Source: Eubacteriaceae bacterium (GTDB taxonomy: Bacteria > Bacillota > Clostridia > Lachnospirales > Lachnospiraceae). Taken from it: a stretch of 64,000 nucleotides of DNA. Shown here one piece after another: positions 17,884 to 27,763 of the stretch; within the stretch, counting starts at the first letter, position 1; the number at the start of each line of letters is the position of its first letter. The notes below the pieces were generated by a model. That model was not told the origin of the DNA, ran no database searches, and saw only the letters and a list, made by a program, of their open reading frames with translations. The stretch spans positions 38,547 through 102,546 of the forward strand of contig CABIYF010000010.1 in NCBI GenBank assembly GCA_902362875.1, in the 5' to 3' direction. The position numbers and the translations under genes are program-made.

Positions 17884-19526
17884 GTAAAAGCAGCAAAAAC
17901 TCATTTTTAATGCAGGGAATGATCTTAGCCGCAGCATCCATTGTCTGCCGAGTGATCGGATTATTATACCGTAGTCCACTGTTTGGGATCATCGGCGAGG
18001 AAGGAATGGGGTATTATAGCTATGCATATAATATCTACAATATCATTCTGCTGATCGCATCCTTCAGTATCCCACTTGCAGTTTCCAAGTCAATTTCTGC
18101 AAGACTTGCAAAGAGAGAATACATCAATGCCCAGAGAATCTTCTATGGAGCATTGGTTTATGCGATTGTTGTTGGTGGTATCGCATCACTGATCGCATAT
18201 TTTGGAGCACCAACCTTTGTCGGACACCAGAAAGGTGCAGCACTTGCCCTTCAGGTGATCTCTCCAACGATCTTTTTCTCTGGAATTCTTGGAGTACTAA
18301 GAGGATATTTCCAGGGACATAATACCATGGTGCCAACATCCATTTCTCAGATTATTGAGCAGATCTTAAATGCGATCTTTAGTATTTTGATGGCGTATGT
18401 GCTGATCCTGCCATATCTGCCATCCAATACGATCACATATGAGATTGCAAGACATGGTGCCGCAGGTAGTGCGATCGGTACAGGAGTCGGTGTTTTAACA
18501 GGACTGATCTTCTGTCTGATCATTTATCGTGTATATCAGCCAAAAGTTAAGATTCAGATGAAACATGACCGCACAAAATATATTGAATCTTATGGAAATA
18601 TCCTAAAGATCTTATTATTGACGATCACACCAGTTATCTTCAGTACAGCAATCTATAACTGTAGTGCAACGATCGATCAGACGATCTTTAGTAATATCTT
18701 GGTAGGAAAGGGAATTACAGCAAAAACAGTTTCAGGATTTTACGGATTGTTTAGCAGCCAGTATAATGTGCTGATCAACGTTCCAGTAGCAATGGCATCC
18801 GCACTTTCCAATGCGATTGTGCCAAATGTTTCTGCTGCTTATGCCTTAGGAAAGAAGGACGAGATGAACGACAGTATCCAGATGGCAATCCGTTTTACAA
18901 TGATGATCGCAATCCCATGTGCTGTAGGACTTGGTGTTTTAAATAGTTCGATCAATGGACTGATCTTTGGTGCCGTGTATGCCAAAGGACTAGGAGCTGC
19001 GATGCTTCGAATCGGGGCAGTCTCTGTTATTTTCTATTGTCTGTCTACATTGACAAACGGTATCTTACAGGGAATGGGTAAGATGCGAGTGCCAGTCAAA
19101 CATTCAGCAATTTCTGTTGTTGTAAATATCGTTGTATTATGGGCATTATTAACTTATACCGATTGCAAAACATATGGATTAGTCTTTGCAACAATGGCAT
19201 TCTCACTTGTCATGTGTCTGTTAAATGCACATTCTATCAAGAAATATACAGGATTCCATCAGGAAATCACAAAGACATTTATCAAGCCAGCATTAAGTGC
19301 AGCCGTCATGGGTGCCGTATGTTTTGTAATTCAGTACGCAGTTCAAAGTGTTCTTCCATTTGGACGAGTATGCTTTGCGGTGTGCGTGATCATTGCAGTT
19401 CCAGTGGGAGCACTGATCTATTTTGCAGCGATCATTAAGTTAAAAGTATTTACAGAAGAAGAACTTACAAAGATTCCAAAAGGAAATCTGATCGTAAAAT
19501 TAGCAAAGAAATTACATTTATTGTAA
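17880..19526 (+). CDS. Polysaccharide/lipid flippase of the SpoVB/MurJ (MOP) family
   Basis: This 548-aa protein has about 14 hydrophobic segments and belongs to the MOP exporter superfamily that flips lipid-linked glycans. The N-terminal FLMQGMILAAASIVCRVIGL and RSPLFGIIGEEGMGYYSYAY are typical of the SpoVB/YtgP/MurJ-like group in Firmicutes. It could be SpoVB (spore cortex) or a vegetative lipid II flippase; sequence alone does not decide. It starts with a four-base overlap with ybeY and ends before a terminator. Confidence 0.9.
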   Translation: MSKSSKNSFLMQGMILAAASIVCRVIGLLYRSPLFGIIGEEGMGYYSYAYNIYNIILLIASFSIPLAVSKSISARLAKREYINAQRIFYGALVYAIVVGGIASLIAYFGAPTFVGHQKGAALALQVISPTIFFSGILGVLRGYFQGHNTMVPTSISQIIEQILNAIFSILMAYVLILPYLPSNTITYEIARHGAAGSAIGTGVGVLTGLIFCLIIYRVYQPKVKIQMKHDRTKYIESYGNILKILLLTITPVIFSTAIYNCSATIDQTIFSNILVGKGITAKTVSGFYGLFSSQYNVLINVPVAMASALSNAIVPNVSAAYALGKKDEMNDSIQMAIRFTMMIAIPCAVGLGVLNSSINGLIFGAVYAKGLGAAMLRIGAVSVIFYCLSTLTNGILQGMGKMRVPVKHSAISVVVNIVVLWALLTYTDCKTYGLVFATMAFSLVMCLLNAHSIKKYTGFHQEITKTFIKPALSAAVMGAVCFVIQYAVQSVLPFGRVCFAVCVIIAVPVGALIYFAAIIKLKVFTEEELTKIPKGNLIVKLAKKLHLL

Positions 19527-19536
19527 AAATGATAAC

Positions 19537-19570
19537 AAAAGTCCAAGTCGTAACAGATCTGGGCTTTTTG
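19537..19570 (+). terminator. Intrinsic terminator after the flippase gene
   Basis: Imperfect stem of about 13 bp (AAAAGTCC arm with GGGCTTTT arm, one G-T and one mismatch), followed by Ts. Confidence 0.65.
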
Positions 19571-19620
19571 TATAAATAATCCCATCTTTGGTAACAATAT
19601 AGCCAAAGGAGGGTGATATC

Positions 19621-19986
19621 ATGAAGAAGATCAATCGATTTTTGATCATGTATATGATCGTGATCACTGTTTTATGCGCATATATGTGCTATCTGGCATT
19701 TTCAAGAAATGAAAACATGGACAAGATTCAGGAAGTTCGCTCTCAGGTAACAACGACAGCGCTAAAGAAGCCGACAAAAGCTGAAAAGAAAGTGAAAGCA
19801 ACCTACAGTCTTAAGATCTTAGATGGCAGTCTTGCAGTGATCAACAATAAGACAAAAGAAGTTTTTGAGTACACAGATATGAAGAAAGAAAACCTTCCAT
19901 CAGATATTTTAAATATGTTAAAGGAGAATTTTGTCTTTGAAAACAGAGAAGAAGTATATCATTTTCTGGAATCATACAGCAGTTAA
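19621..19986 (+). CDS. Small membrane-anchored protein with BofC-like C-terminal domain
   Basis: This 121-aa protein has one N-terminal transmembrane helix (about 7-27) followed by a Lys/Thr-rich linker and a compact C-terminal domain of about 60 residues (YSLKILDGSLAVINN to the end). That domain resembles the C-terminal part of BofC, the forespore intermembrane-space regulator, in pattern (a short strand-rich start, then ..DLP..IL..L..N..F..REEVYHFLE). The ATG follows GGAGGG. It is placed 26 bases before an FAD oxidoreductase gene. The BofC link is from visual similarity only. Confidence 0.75.
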   Translation: MKKINRFLIMYMIVITVLCAYMCYLAFSRNENMDKIQEVRSQVTTTALKKPTKAEKKVKATYSLKILDGSLAVINNKTKEVFEYTDMKKENLPSDILNMLKENFVFENREEVYHFLESYSS

Positions 19987-20012
19987 ACGAACAATTTGGA
20001 GAAAAACAACAA

Positions 20013-21230
20013 ATGAAATATGACGTGATCATCGTTGGAGCAGGGGCTTCCGGTATGATGGCAGCGATCACAGCAGCCAGTCATCATAAGAAAGTCCTTT
20101 TGCTTGAACGAATGGATAAATTAGGAAAGAAAATATTAGCGACAGGAAATGGAAGATGTAATCTGTCAAATGCTTATATGGATGAGAATTGTTACCGTGG
20201 GCAAAGACCTTCTTTTGCCTATCCGATGATTGAAGAATTTGGACTAGAAGAACTCATTCAATTCTTCGAATCCCTCGGAATGCTTGTTACAGAGCAAAAT
20301 GGATATTATTACCCCTCATCCTTACAGGCGGCAACAGTCGTTGACACACTGACACAGAAATTAAAACATTTACATGTCGATATTCTGACAGAGTTTGAAG
20401 TTACAAAAGCAGAAAAACGTAAATCGATCTTCTATGTCTATGGCAACGATAAATGCTTCCAGTCAAGCAATCTGATTCTGGCAGCTGGCGGATGCGCACA
20501 GCCAAATTTAGGCAGCAACGGAAGTGGATACAAGCTTGCAAAAGGCTTTCACCATAAGATCACAGATACATTTCCGTCATTGGTAGGCTTAGAAGCGGAA
20601 GGAAAATATCTAAAAGAAACTTCAGGAGTGAGAAATGTCAGTGATATCAGTGTTTATGCAAACAATGAACTGATCGCCAAAGAACACGGAGAAGTTCAGT
20701 TTACAAAATACGGAATCTCCGGAATTCCAATCTTTCAGGTCAGTCATTTTGCAATCGAGGCATTAAGAAGAAAGAAAAAAGTGAAAATCTACCTAAATCT
20801 GATGCCGCAGATGCTGACACTGGAAGAAACAACCGAAGTATTCTTAAAAAACTGCAATTATAAGACAGTCGAAGAATTCTTCCAGGGATTTTTAAATAAA
20901 AAACTGGTATATGCGATCTTACAGAGACTAAAGATCAATCCAAGAAAGCCAGTCGCACAGATTTCAAAGAAGGATCTTCATAGAATCTTAGATATGATAA
21001 AGAATTTTGAAGTTGAGATCAAAGGATACAAGGGATACGATATGGCACAGGTAACAGCCGGAGGCGTATCCACAAAAGAAATCATACAGGGAACACTAGA
21101 ATCAAAGTTATTAGAAGGGCTTTATGTTGTTGGTGAATTATTAGATGTCGATGGAACCTGTGGAGGATATAATCTCCAGTGGGCATTCACATCCGGATAT
21201 ATCGCAGCAAGCCAGATAGGAAGACAATGA
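20013..21230 (+). CDS. NAD(P)/FAD-dependent oxidoreductase, HI0933/BaiN family
   Basis: This 405-aa flavoprotein starts with the dinucleotide-binding motif VIIVGAGASGMMAA and has GKKILATGNGRCNLSN, the hallmark of the HI0933/YhiN family. Near the C-terminus are VTAGGVSTKEI and VDGTCGGYNLQWAF, which close the FAD site. Some relatives (BaiN) reduce bile-acid intermediates in gut clostridia, but most members have no known substrate and nothing here decides it. Its TGA overlaps the ATG of the next FAD protein gene (ATGA). Confidence 0.9.
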   Translation: MKYDVIIVGAGASGMMAAITAASHHKKVLLLERMDKLGKKILATGNGRCNLSNAYMDENCYRGQRPSFAYPMIEEFGLEELIQFFESLGMLVTEQNGYYYPSSLQAATVVDTLTQKLKHLHVDILTEFEVTKAEKRKSIFYVYGNDKCFQSSNLILAAGGCAQPNLGSNGSGYKLAKGFHHKITDTFPSLVGLEAEGKYLKETSGVRNVSDISVYANNELIAKEHGEVQFTKYGISGIPIFQVSHFAIEALRRKKKVKIYLNLMPQMLTLEETTEVFLKNCNYKTVEEFFQGFLNKKLVYAILQRLKINPRKPVAQISKKDLHRILDMIKNFEVEIKGYKGYDMAQVTAGGVSTKEIIQGTLESKLLEGLYVVGELLDVDGTCGGYNLQWAFTSGYIAASQIGRQ

Positions 21231-22804
21231 TAAGAATCAACCAGATCAAGCTGCCGATCGATCACAAAGAGGCAGCACTTGAAAAGAAGATAAAAAAAGC
21301 ATTACATAATACAGAATATAAACAATATAAGATCGTAAAACGATCCATCGATGCGAGAAAAAAAGAAGAATTATCTTATGTATATGCCGTTGATGTGACA
21401 TTAAATAAGAATCAAGAAGAGAAATTCTTAAAGAAGAACAAAAACCGCAATATCATGGCAGTCAAAGAAAAGATCTTTGAATTCCCAGAAAATCAAAGAT
21501 CTTTCGAACACCCGCCTGTTGTGATCGGAATGGGACCGGCAGGTCTATTTGCAGCACTGATGCTTGCGAGAGCCGGATTACATCCTGTTGTCTTGGAACG
21601 TGGAAAAGATGTCACAAACCGTATGAAAGATGTCGAGCATTTCTGGGAAACTGGCGAGCTGAATCCTGAATCCAATGTACAGTTTGGAGAAGGCGGCGCA
21701 GGTACATTTTCCGACGGAAAGTTAAACACATTGGTAAAAGACAAATTCGGAAGAAATAAATTTGTCTTAGAAACGTTTGTAAAACATGGTGCACCAGAAG
21801 AAATCTTATACGAAAATAAACCGCATATCGGAACAGACCTTTTAAGAAATGTCGTTGCAGGAATCCGAGAAGAGATCAAATCGCTTGGCGGGGATGTCCG
21901 TTTTGAGGCAAAAGTGACAGATTTCGTGATCAAAGATGGAAAATTAACAGGACTGATCATCAACGATAAAGAAGAAATCAAAACAGAAGCAGCAATCTTA
22001 GCACCGGGACACAGTGCCAGAGATACATTTAAAGTTTTATCCGACCGCAATTTAGAGATGAATCCAAAAGCCTTTGCGATCGGACTTCGTGTGGAACACC
22101 CACGTGAGATGATCGATCACTCCCAGTATGGAGAAGGCGCAGACAAATATGATCTGCCAGCTGCATCATACAAACTGACATATCATGCAGGCAATGGAAG
22201 AAGCGTTTATTCTTTCTGTATGTGTCCAGGAGGTTTTGTTGTCAATGCGTCATCTGAACCAGAACGATTAACTGTCAATGGAATGAGTAACCACGACCGT
22301 GCAGCAAAGAATTCAAACAGTGCGATCATCGCAAGTGTTACACCGGATGATTTTGATGGAGATGACGCATTAGCAGGTGTAAGATTCCAGCAGAAATGGG
22401 AAGCAAAAGCTTTTCATGAAGGAAAAGGAAAGATTCCGGTCCAGACATTGAAAGATTTCAGAGAAGGAAAGATCACACAATCTTTTGGAGAGATCACACC
22501 AAATACCAAAGGAATGACAAGCTTTGGAAACTTAAGAAACTGCCTTCCAGAACCAGTCAGTGAAGCGATTTCTGAAGGAATGGAATATTTTGATACAAAG
22601 ATCAAAGAATTTAACAGAGAAGATACAGTTCTTTGCGGAATTGAAGCAAGAACATCTTCCCCGTTAAGGATCGAGAGAGATAAAGGATTCGAGAGCAATA
22701 TCAAAGGAATCTACCCATGTGGAGAAGGAGCAGGCTTTGCTGGTGGTATCACTTCAGCAGCAATGGATGGAATTAAGGTTGCACAAGCCCTCGTTACAGT
22801 GTAA
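21227..22804 (+). CDS. FAD-dependent dehydrogenase-like protein (uncharacterised COG2509 type)
   Basis: This 525-aa protein has an N-terminal domain of about 90 residues that starts MIRINQIKLPIDH. It is followed by a Rossmann FAD motif VVIGMGPAGLFAALMLARAG and the family block NVQFGEGGAGTFSDGKLNT, ending with GIYPCGEGAGFAGGITSAA. This is the widespread NAD(P)/FAD protein family of unknown role found in Firmicutes. I chose the ATG at 21227, which overlaps the upstream stop, over an upstream in-frame ATG inside the previous gene. It is coupled to the upstream FAD oxidoreductase; proB follows after 26 bases. Confidence 0.9.
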   Translation: MIRINQIKLPIDHKEAALEKKIKKALHNTEYKQYKIVKRSIDARKKEELSYVYAVDVTLNKNQEEKFLKKNKNRNIMAVKEKIFEFPENQRSFEHPPVVIGMGPAGLFAALMLARAGLHPVVLERGKDVTNRMKDVEHFWETGELNPESNVQFGEGGAGTFSDGKLNTLVKDKFGRNKFVLETFVKHGAPEEILYENKPHIGTDLLRNVVAGIREEIKSLGGDVRFEAKVTDFVIKDGKLTGLIINDKEEIKTEAAILAPGHSARDTFKVLSDRNLEMNPKAFAIGLRVEHPREMIDHSQYGEGADKYDLPAASYKLTYHAGNGRSVYSFCMCPGGFVVNASSEPERLTVNGMSNHDRAAKNSNSAIIASVTPDDFDGDDALAGVRFQQKWEAKAFHEGKGKIPVQTLKDFREGKITQSFGEITPNTKGMTSFGNLRNCLPEPVSEAISEGMEYFDTKIKEFNREDTVLCGIEARTSSPLRIERDKGFESNIKGIYPCGEGAGFAGGITSAAMDGIKVAQALVTV

Positions 22805-22830
22805 AATACCTTTCAAGGAGTGAATGTAAA

Positions 22831-23685
22831 ATGAATAATCGTGAAAAACTAAAAGATAAACAAAGAATCGTCGTCAAAGTAGGTACATCTTCTTTGATTC
22901 ACAAAGCAACAGGAAACATTAATTTATTCCGATTAGAGAAATTAGTCCGTGTCTTAACAGACTTACATAACAGTGGAAAAGACGTGATCTTAGTATCATC
23001 CGGAGCGATCGGTGTTGGATTTAAAGCTTTAGGATTAGAAAACCGTCCGACATCCCTTCCAATGAAACAGGCATGCTCAGCCGTAGGACAGGGACAGTTA
23101 ATGATGATCTATCAGAAACTATTTGCAGAATACAATCAGGGATCTGCTCAGATTTTGATCACAAAAGAGACGATGCTCAATGACGAGAGAAGATACAATG
23201 CTAAGAATACTTTCGAAGAATTATTAAAACTTGGCGTGATCCCAATCGTAAATGAAAACGATACCGTATCCACAGAAGAAATCGAGTTTGGTGACAACGA
23301 TACCTTATCTGCAGTTGTAACAGCGGTTGTAGAAGGAGATCTTTTAATCCTCTTAACAGATATTGACGGACTTTATACAGATGATCCACACAAGAATCCA
23401 CTGGCAAAACTGATCTCCGAAGTACCAGTCTTAGATGAAAAGATTGGAAGAATGGCAAAAGGAGCCGTAACGAAAGTTGGAACCGGCGGAATGGAGACAA
23501 AGATCGCAGCAGCCAATATCGTAACAGATGCTGGAGCCGATATGGTCATCGTTAACAGCAATGATCTAAATAACGTCAATAAAGTCGTTGCAGGAGAAGA
23601 AGTTGGAACATTATTCTTAGCACATAAACGTCCAGACTTTGACTTCAAAAAATACTTAACAGAACGCCCATACTTTAAGGCGTAA
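22831..23685 (+). CDS. proB: Glutamate 5-kinase (short form without PUA domain)
   Basis: This 284-aa amino-acid kinase phosphorylates glutamate in the first step of proline synthesis. Visible motifs are VVKVGTSSLI at the N-terminus, VSSGAIGVGFKALG, NENDTVSTEEIEFGDNDTLS and the KVGTGGMETKIAAA loop. It lacks the C-terminal PUA domain of the 370-aa enterobacterial enzyme. The partner gene proA lies two genes on, with a DUF896 gene between. The ATG follows AAGGAG with good spacing. Confidence 0.96.
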   Translation: MNNREKLKDKQRIVVKVGTSSLIHKATGNINLFRLEKLVRVLTDLHNSGKDVILVSSGAIGVGFKALGLENRPTSLPMKQACSAVGQGQLMMIYQKLFAEYNQGSAQILITKETMLNDERRYNAKNTFEELLKLGVIPIVNENDTVSTEEIEFGDNDTLSAVVTAVVEGDLLILLTDIDGLYTDDPHKNPLAKLISEVPVLDEKIGRMAKGAVTKVGTGGMETKIAAANIVTDAGADMVIVNSNDLNNVNKVVAGEEVGTLFLAHKRPDFDFKKYLTERPYFKA

Positions 23686-23731
23686 GGAATCATATATTAT
23701 ATAGAAAGAATACAGAAAGGAACGATCAAAG

Positions 23732-23941
23732 ATGAAAGAAAAAGATATTCAGAGAATTAATGAATTATACAATCTAGATAAATCCATCGGATTAACACCA
23801 GAACAGAAAGAGGAACAGAGAAAGTTAAGACATGAATACATTCAGTCTGTTCGTGCCAACTTAAGAGCACAGCTTAACAACGTAAGCATCAAAAATGAAG
23901 ATGGATCTATCACTCCGTTAAAACCAAAAGGATTAAACTAG
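23732..23941 (+). CDS. DUF896 family protein (YnzC-like)
   Basis: This 69-aa small soluble protein starts MKEKDIQRINELYN and contains GLTPEQKEEQRKLRHEYI and a stretch ending VSIKNEDG, the pattern of DUF896. Members form helical hairpins; the B. subtilis homologue YnzC lies in an SOS-regulated operon, but no LexA-type site is seen here. It sits between proB and proA in the same direction, which is a frequent arrangement in related genomes but has no established meaning. The ATG follows AAAGGAACG. Confidence 0.9.
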   Translation: MKEKDIQRINELYNLDKSIGLTPEQKEEQRKLRHEYIQSVRANLRAQLNNVSIKNEDGSITPLKPKGLN

Positions 23942-24009
23942 AAGAAATCAGCTAAAATAGATCACAGATTCAAAAGGAATCCAAACGCACCGAAAAGGAG
24001 GCATTCATA

Positions 24010-25251
24010 ATGTTAGAACAACTAGGAAAACAGGCAAAAGAGGCATCCGTGATTCTTGGTAATGCAGGAATCGAACAAAAGAATGAAGTATTAAGAGAAG
24101 CAGCCAAATGTCTGGTACAGAATCAGGAATACATTTTAAGCGAGAACTATAAAGATGTAGAAGCAGCAAGAGAAAATGAGATGAGCGAAGCATTGATCGA
24201 CCGCTTATCCTTAAACCCTGACCGTATCGAAGCAATGGCAGAGGGATTACGTCAGGTAGCCGAACTTCACGACCCTATTGGTTCTGTAGAACATATGCAG
24301 AAAACACCAAACGGACTCTTGATTGGGAAGAAAACAGTGCCACTCGGTGTTGTCGGAATCATCTATGAATCCCGCCCAAATGTAACAGCGGACGCATTTG
24401 CCCTATGTTTTAAGACAGGAAATGCATGTCTTCTGCGCGGTGGAAGCGATGCGATCAATTCAAATCTTGCGATCACAAACGTGATCCAGAGTGCACTGGA
24501 GTCTTGTCATATGCCAAAATACAGCATTCAGCTCTTAACAGACACAAGCCGTGAGACAGCGACAAAGATGATGCAGTTAAACGATTACTTAGATGTTCTG
24601 ATCCCTAGAGGTGGTGCAGGACTCATTCAGAGCGTGGTAAAGAATTCCACCGTCCCAGTGATCGAGACAGGAACAGGAAACTGTCATGTATATGTTGACG
24701 AATTTGCCCAGAAAGATATGGCAGTCAACATCATCATCAACGCAAAGACACAGAGACTTGGAACATGTAATACATGTGAGTCTTTAGTTTTACATAAAAA
24801 TATCTTAGAAAGTCATGGACCAGCCATCATTGAAGCTTTATTAGAAAAAGGTGTACAGGTGCGTGGAGATGAAAGAGTCTGTGCTTTAAATGACCAGGTT
24901 ATTCCTGCGACAGAAGAAGACTGGGGTACAGAATACTTAGATTCCATCATCTCTGCCAAAACAGTTGACAGCTTTGATGAAGCAGTAGCACATATCAATC
25001 ATTACAATACAGGACATTCCGAGGCAATCATCACAGATTCCTACCAGAATGCTCAGGAATTCTTAAACCAGATTGATGCGGCAGCAGTTTATGTCAATGC
25101 GTCCACAAGATTTACGGATGGATTTGAATTTGGCTTCGGAGCAGAGATCGGAATCAGTACACAGAAGATCCATGCCAGAGGACCAATGGGATTAGATGCC
25201 TTGACAACAAGTAAGTTCATCATTTATGGCAATGGACAGATTCGAAAATAA
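24010..25251 (+). CDS. proA: Gamma-glutamyl phosphate reductase
   Basis: This 413-aa NADPH-dependent enzyme reduces glutamyl-5-phosphate to the semialdehyde in proline synthesis. Family blocks seen are [57 protein letters not shown] and the catalytic cysteine region [12 protein letters not shown]. The length is normal. The ATG is preceded by AAAAGGAGG. It is the last gene of the proB-DUF896-proA group. Confidence 0.97.
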   Translation: MLEQLGKQAKEASVILGNAGIEQKNEVLREAAKCLVQNQEYILSENYKDVEAARENEMSEALIDRLSLNPDRIEAMAEGLRQVAELHDPIGSVEHMQKTPNGLLIGKKTVPLGVVGIIYESRPNVTADAFALCFKTGNACLLRGGSDAINSNLAITNVIQSALESCHMPKYSIQLLTDTSRETATKMMQLNDYLDVLIPRGGAGLIQSVVKNSTVPVIETGTGNCHVYVDEFAQKDMAVNIIINAKTQRLGTCNTCESLVLHKNILESHGPAIIEALLEKGVQVRGDERVCALNDQVIPATEEDWGTEYLDSIISAKTVDSFDEAVAHINHYNTGHSEAIITDSYQNAQEFLNQIDAAAVYVNASTRFTDGFEFGFGAEIGISTQKIHARGPMGLDALTTSKFIIYGNGQIRK

Positions 25252-25368
25252 TATGCAGATAATCTATATTATATAGAAGTAAATTGCCAATTTCTTCAAA
25301 ATCTTAAGGAATTCTGAAGAAAAAACACAGAATTTTGTATGCAATATAAAGAAAATGTTAAAAAAACA

Positions 25369-25397
25369 TTGAAAAATAAAAAAGACTATGATATCAT
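25369..25397 (+). promoter_or_regulatory. Candidate promoter of the rnf operon
   Basis: TTGAAA (25369-25374), 17-base spacer, TATCAT (25392-25397). Transcription would begin near 25404, only about 7 bases before a terminator hairpin. Confidence 0.55.
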
Positions 25398-25410
25398 AAG
25401 TTTTGTGTTC

Positions 25411-25445
25411 AAAGGAGTTTTCATTTCATGAGAACTCTTTTTTTT
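25411..25445 (+). terminator. Strong intrinsic terminator between proA and rnfC, possibly a leader attenuator
   Basis: Fourteen continuous base pairs (two G-T wobbles) join 25411-25424 to 25428-25441 across a 3-base loop, followed by eight Ts ending at 25445. It lies between the predicted rnf promoter and the rnfC ribosome-binding site, so it either ends transcripts from proA or attenuates rnf. Confidence 0.8.
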
Positions 25446-25485
25446 CGCAATGGAAAAAAATGTAAAGAAGAAAGGAAGGCTTAAA

Positions 25486-26802
25486 ATGGCATTGTTTACA
25501 TTTAGCGGCGGTGTTCATCCGGCAGATGGTAAAGAATTTGCAAAGAATTCACCAATCACCGAATACCTGCCAAAAGGAGATGTTGTTTTACCTTTAGGTC
25601 AGCACATCGGTGCTCCTGCACAGCCAATCGTTAGCAAGGGAGACCAGGTGTTAGTAGGCCAGAAGGTGGCAGAAGCTGGAGGATTTGTATCCGCGAATAT
25701 TTTCAGCTCTGTTTCAGGAACTGTAAAGGCGATCGAGCCAAGAATGACTCCAGCCGGAGCAAAAGTTAACTCTATCGTAATTGAGAATGACGGAGAATTT
25801 AAAGAAGTTGCATACGAAGCAAAACCTTATGACCAGATGTCTAAAGATGATGTTTTAGCAGCAATCAAAGAAGCCGGAATCGTAGGACTTGGTGGAGCCG
25901 GATTCCCAACACACGTAAAATTAGCTCCAAAAGATCCAGATGCGATCGAGTATATCATCGTAAATGGAGCCGAGTGCGAACCTTATATCACAGGTGATTA
26001 CCGCACATTAATGGAAACACCAGAACTTTTAATTGAAGGATTAAATATCGTACTTGATATGTTCCCAAAAGCAAAAGGTATCATTGGTATTGAAGATAAC
26101 AAAAAAGATGCAATTGCCAAAGTAGAAGCACTGGTAAAAGGTGATGCAAGAATCAGTGTTGCAACATTAAAGACAAAATACCCACAGGGTGCAGAGCGTT
26201 CTTTAATTTATGCAACAACAGGAAGAAGTATCAACTCTAGCATGTTACCAGCAGATGCAGGATGCATCGTTGATAATGTAGCTACGATCGTAGCGATCAA
26301 AGAAGCTGTCAAAGACGGAAAACCATTATATGAACGTATTGTGACAGTGACTGGAGATGCGATCAAAAACCCAAGCAACTTTAAAGTCCGTACAGGAACA
26401 AATGTAGAAGAACTGATCGAAGCAGCTGGTGGATTTAAAACACAGCCTGAAAAGATCATTTCTGGTGGACCTATGATGGGTATGGCAATGTTTACAACAG
26501 ACGTACCAGCTGTGAAAACATTCTCATGCTTCTTAGCGTTCACAAAAGATGAAGTTGCTGCAAACCAGCCAAGCAATTGTATTCGTTGTGGAAGATGTGT
26601 AAGCGTCTGTCCGCAGAAGCTGATGCCAGCAAAATTATCTGTATTAGCAGATCATAACAAGTTTGACGAGTTTGAAAAACTTTATGGAGCAGAATGCGTT
26701 GAGTGTGGATCATGTTCATTCGTATGTCCAGCAAAACGTAACCTTGCACAGTCCATGAAGACAGGTCGTAAACAGGTATTAGCTAACCGTAGAAAGAAAT
26801 AA
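25486..26802 (+). CDS. rnfC: Rnf complex subunit RnfC
   Basis: This 438-aa peripheral subunit is thought to bind NADH and flavin at the cytoplasmic face of the ferredoxin:NAD+ oxidoreductase. It has an N-terminal barrel-sandwich-like part, a nucleotide/FMN-binding NuoF-like region with GLGGAGFPTHVKL (about 136-148) and EYIIVNGAECEPYITGDYR, an SLBB-like segment, and two [4Fe-4S] motifs CIRCGRCVSVCP and CVECGSCSFVCP near the C-terminus. I chose the ATG at 25486 (MALFTFSGGVHP), which has AAGGAAGG upstream. The earlier ATG at 25450 adds a basic 12-residue leader without a site. It is the first gene of rnfCDGEAB. Confidence 0.96.
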   Translation: MALFTFSGGVHPADGKEFAKNSPITEYLPKGDVVLPLGQHIGAPAQPIVSKGDQVLVGQKVAEAGGFVSANIFSSVSGTVKAIEPRMTPAGAKVNSIVIENDGEFKEVAYEAKPYDQMSKDDVLAAIKEAGIVGLGGAGFPTHVKLAPKDPDAIEYIIVNGAECEPYITGDYRTLMETPELLIEGLNIVLDMFPKAKGIIGIEDNKKDAIAKVEALVKGDARISVATLKTKYPQGAERSLIYATTGRSINSSMLPADAGCIVDNVATIVAIKEAVKDGKPLYERIVTVTGDAIKNPSNFKVRTGTNVEELIEAAGGFKTQPEKIISGGPMMGMAMFTTDVPAVKTFSCFLAFTKDEVAANQPSNCIRCGRCVSVCPQKLMPAKLSVLADHNKFDEFEKLYGAECVECGSCSFVCPAKRNLAQSMKTGRKQVLANRRKK

Positions 26803-26815
26803 AGGAGAGATACAT

Positions 26816-27763
26816 ATGAGCGAAACATTATATCATGTGTCAGCCAATCCTCATGTAAGAGATAACGGCTCAACACAAAAGATTATGTTAGATGTTATCA
26901 TCGCATTACTACCCGCTACAATTTTTGGTATCTATATCTTTGGAGCATCTGCGGCACTGACAGTTGCAATTTCTGTTGCTACCTGTGTTGTCGTTGAGTA
27001 TATTTACCAGAAACTTATGAAACAGCCAATCACTGTAGGTGACTTAAGTGCGGCATTAACCGGACTGTTACTTGCATTAAACTTACCATCAGGAGCTCCA
27101 TTCTGGATGCCGATCCTTGGTGGAATCTTCGCGATCATCGTTGTAAAACAGGTATTCGGTGGATTGGGACAGAATTTTATGAACCCAGCCCTTGGTGCAA
27201 GATGTTTCTTAATGATCTCATTTGCAGCAAGAATGACAACATTTACATATGATGGTGTGACAACAGCAACACCACTTGCTGTTATGGAACAGGGAAAAAG
27301 CGTAGATGTTATGAAATCATTCTTAGGATTCGTTCCTGGAACAATTGGTGAAACATCTGCATTATTACTGATCATCGGTGGAGCATACTTAGTATTTAAG
27401 AAAGTTATCTCCCCAATCATCCCATGTGTTTACGTTGCAGTTGTAGCAATCTTCGTACTGATCTTCGGTGGTCATGGATTTAATCTATCATACATGGCAG
27501 CACAGATCTTCAGTGGTGGATTAATGTTAGGTGCAATCTTCATGGCAACAGACTATGTAACATCTCCAATTACAAAGAACGGAAAGATCATCTATGCGAT
27601 CGTTCTTGGTATTTTAACTGGATTATTCCGTCTGTTCGGACCAATGGCAGAAGGTGTATCTTACTCAATCATCATTGCAAACTTATTAGTTCCACTGATC
27701 GAGAGAGTGACAGTACCAACTCCATTTGGAATCGTAAAAAAAGGAGGTAAGAGCAATGAATAA
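26816..27763 (+). CDS. rnfD: Rnf complex subunit RnfD
   Basis: This 315-aa integral membrane subunit has about nine to ten hydrophobic helices and belongs to the NqrB/RnfD family. The covalent FMN attachment threonine is expected in the stretch VTTATPLAVM (about residue 155). GGLGQNFMNPALGARCF is a family block. The gene overlaps rnfG by 8 bases. Together with RnfG, RnfE and RnfA it forms the ion-translocating membrane part. Confidence 0.96.
   Translation: MSETLYHVSANPHVRDNGSTQKIMLDVIIALLPATIFGIYIFGASAALTVAISVATCVVVEYIYQKLMKQPITVGDLSAALTGLLLALNLPSGAPFWMPILGGIFAIIVVKQVFGGLGQNFMNPALGARCFLMISFAARMTTFTYDGVTTATPLAVMEQGKSVDVMKSFLGFVPGTIGETSALLLIIGGAYLVFKKVISPIIPCVYVAVVAIFVLIFGGHGFNLSYMAAQIFSGGLMLGAIFMATDYVTSPITKNGKIIYAIVLGILTGLFRLFGPMAEGVSYSIIIANLLVPLIERVTVPTPFGIVKKGGKSNE

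Noticed and set aside
21493..22050. 185-codon antisense frame
   Set aside because: It lies entirely inside the FAD-dependent protein gene, and its Ser/Pro-rich composition is typical of a reverse-complement shadow.
25289..25303. CodY-box-like sequence upstream of rnf
   Set aside because: It matches about 11 of 15 consensus positions, which is expected by chance in A/T-rich DNA, and it lies about 80 bases upstream of the promoter.
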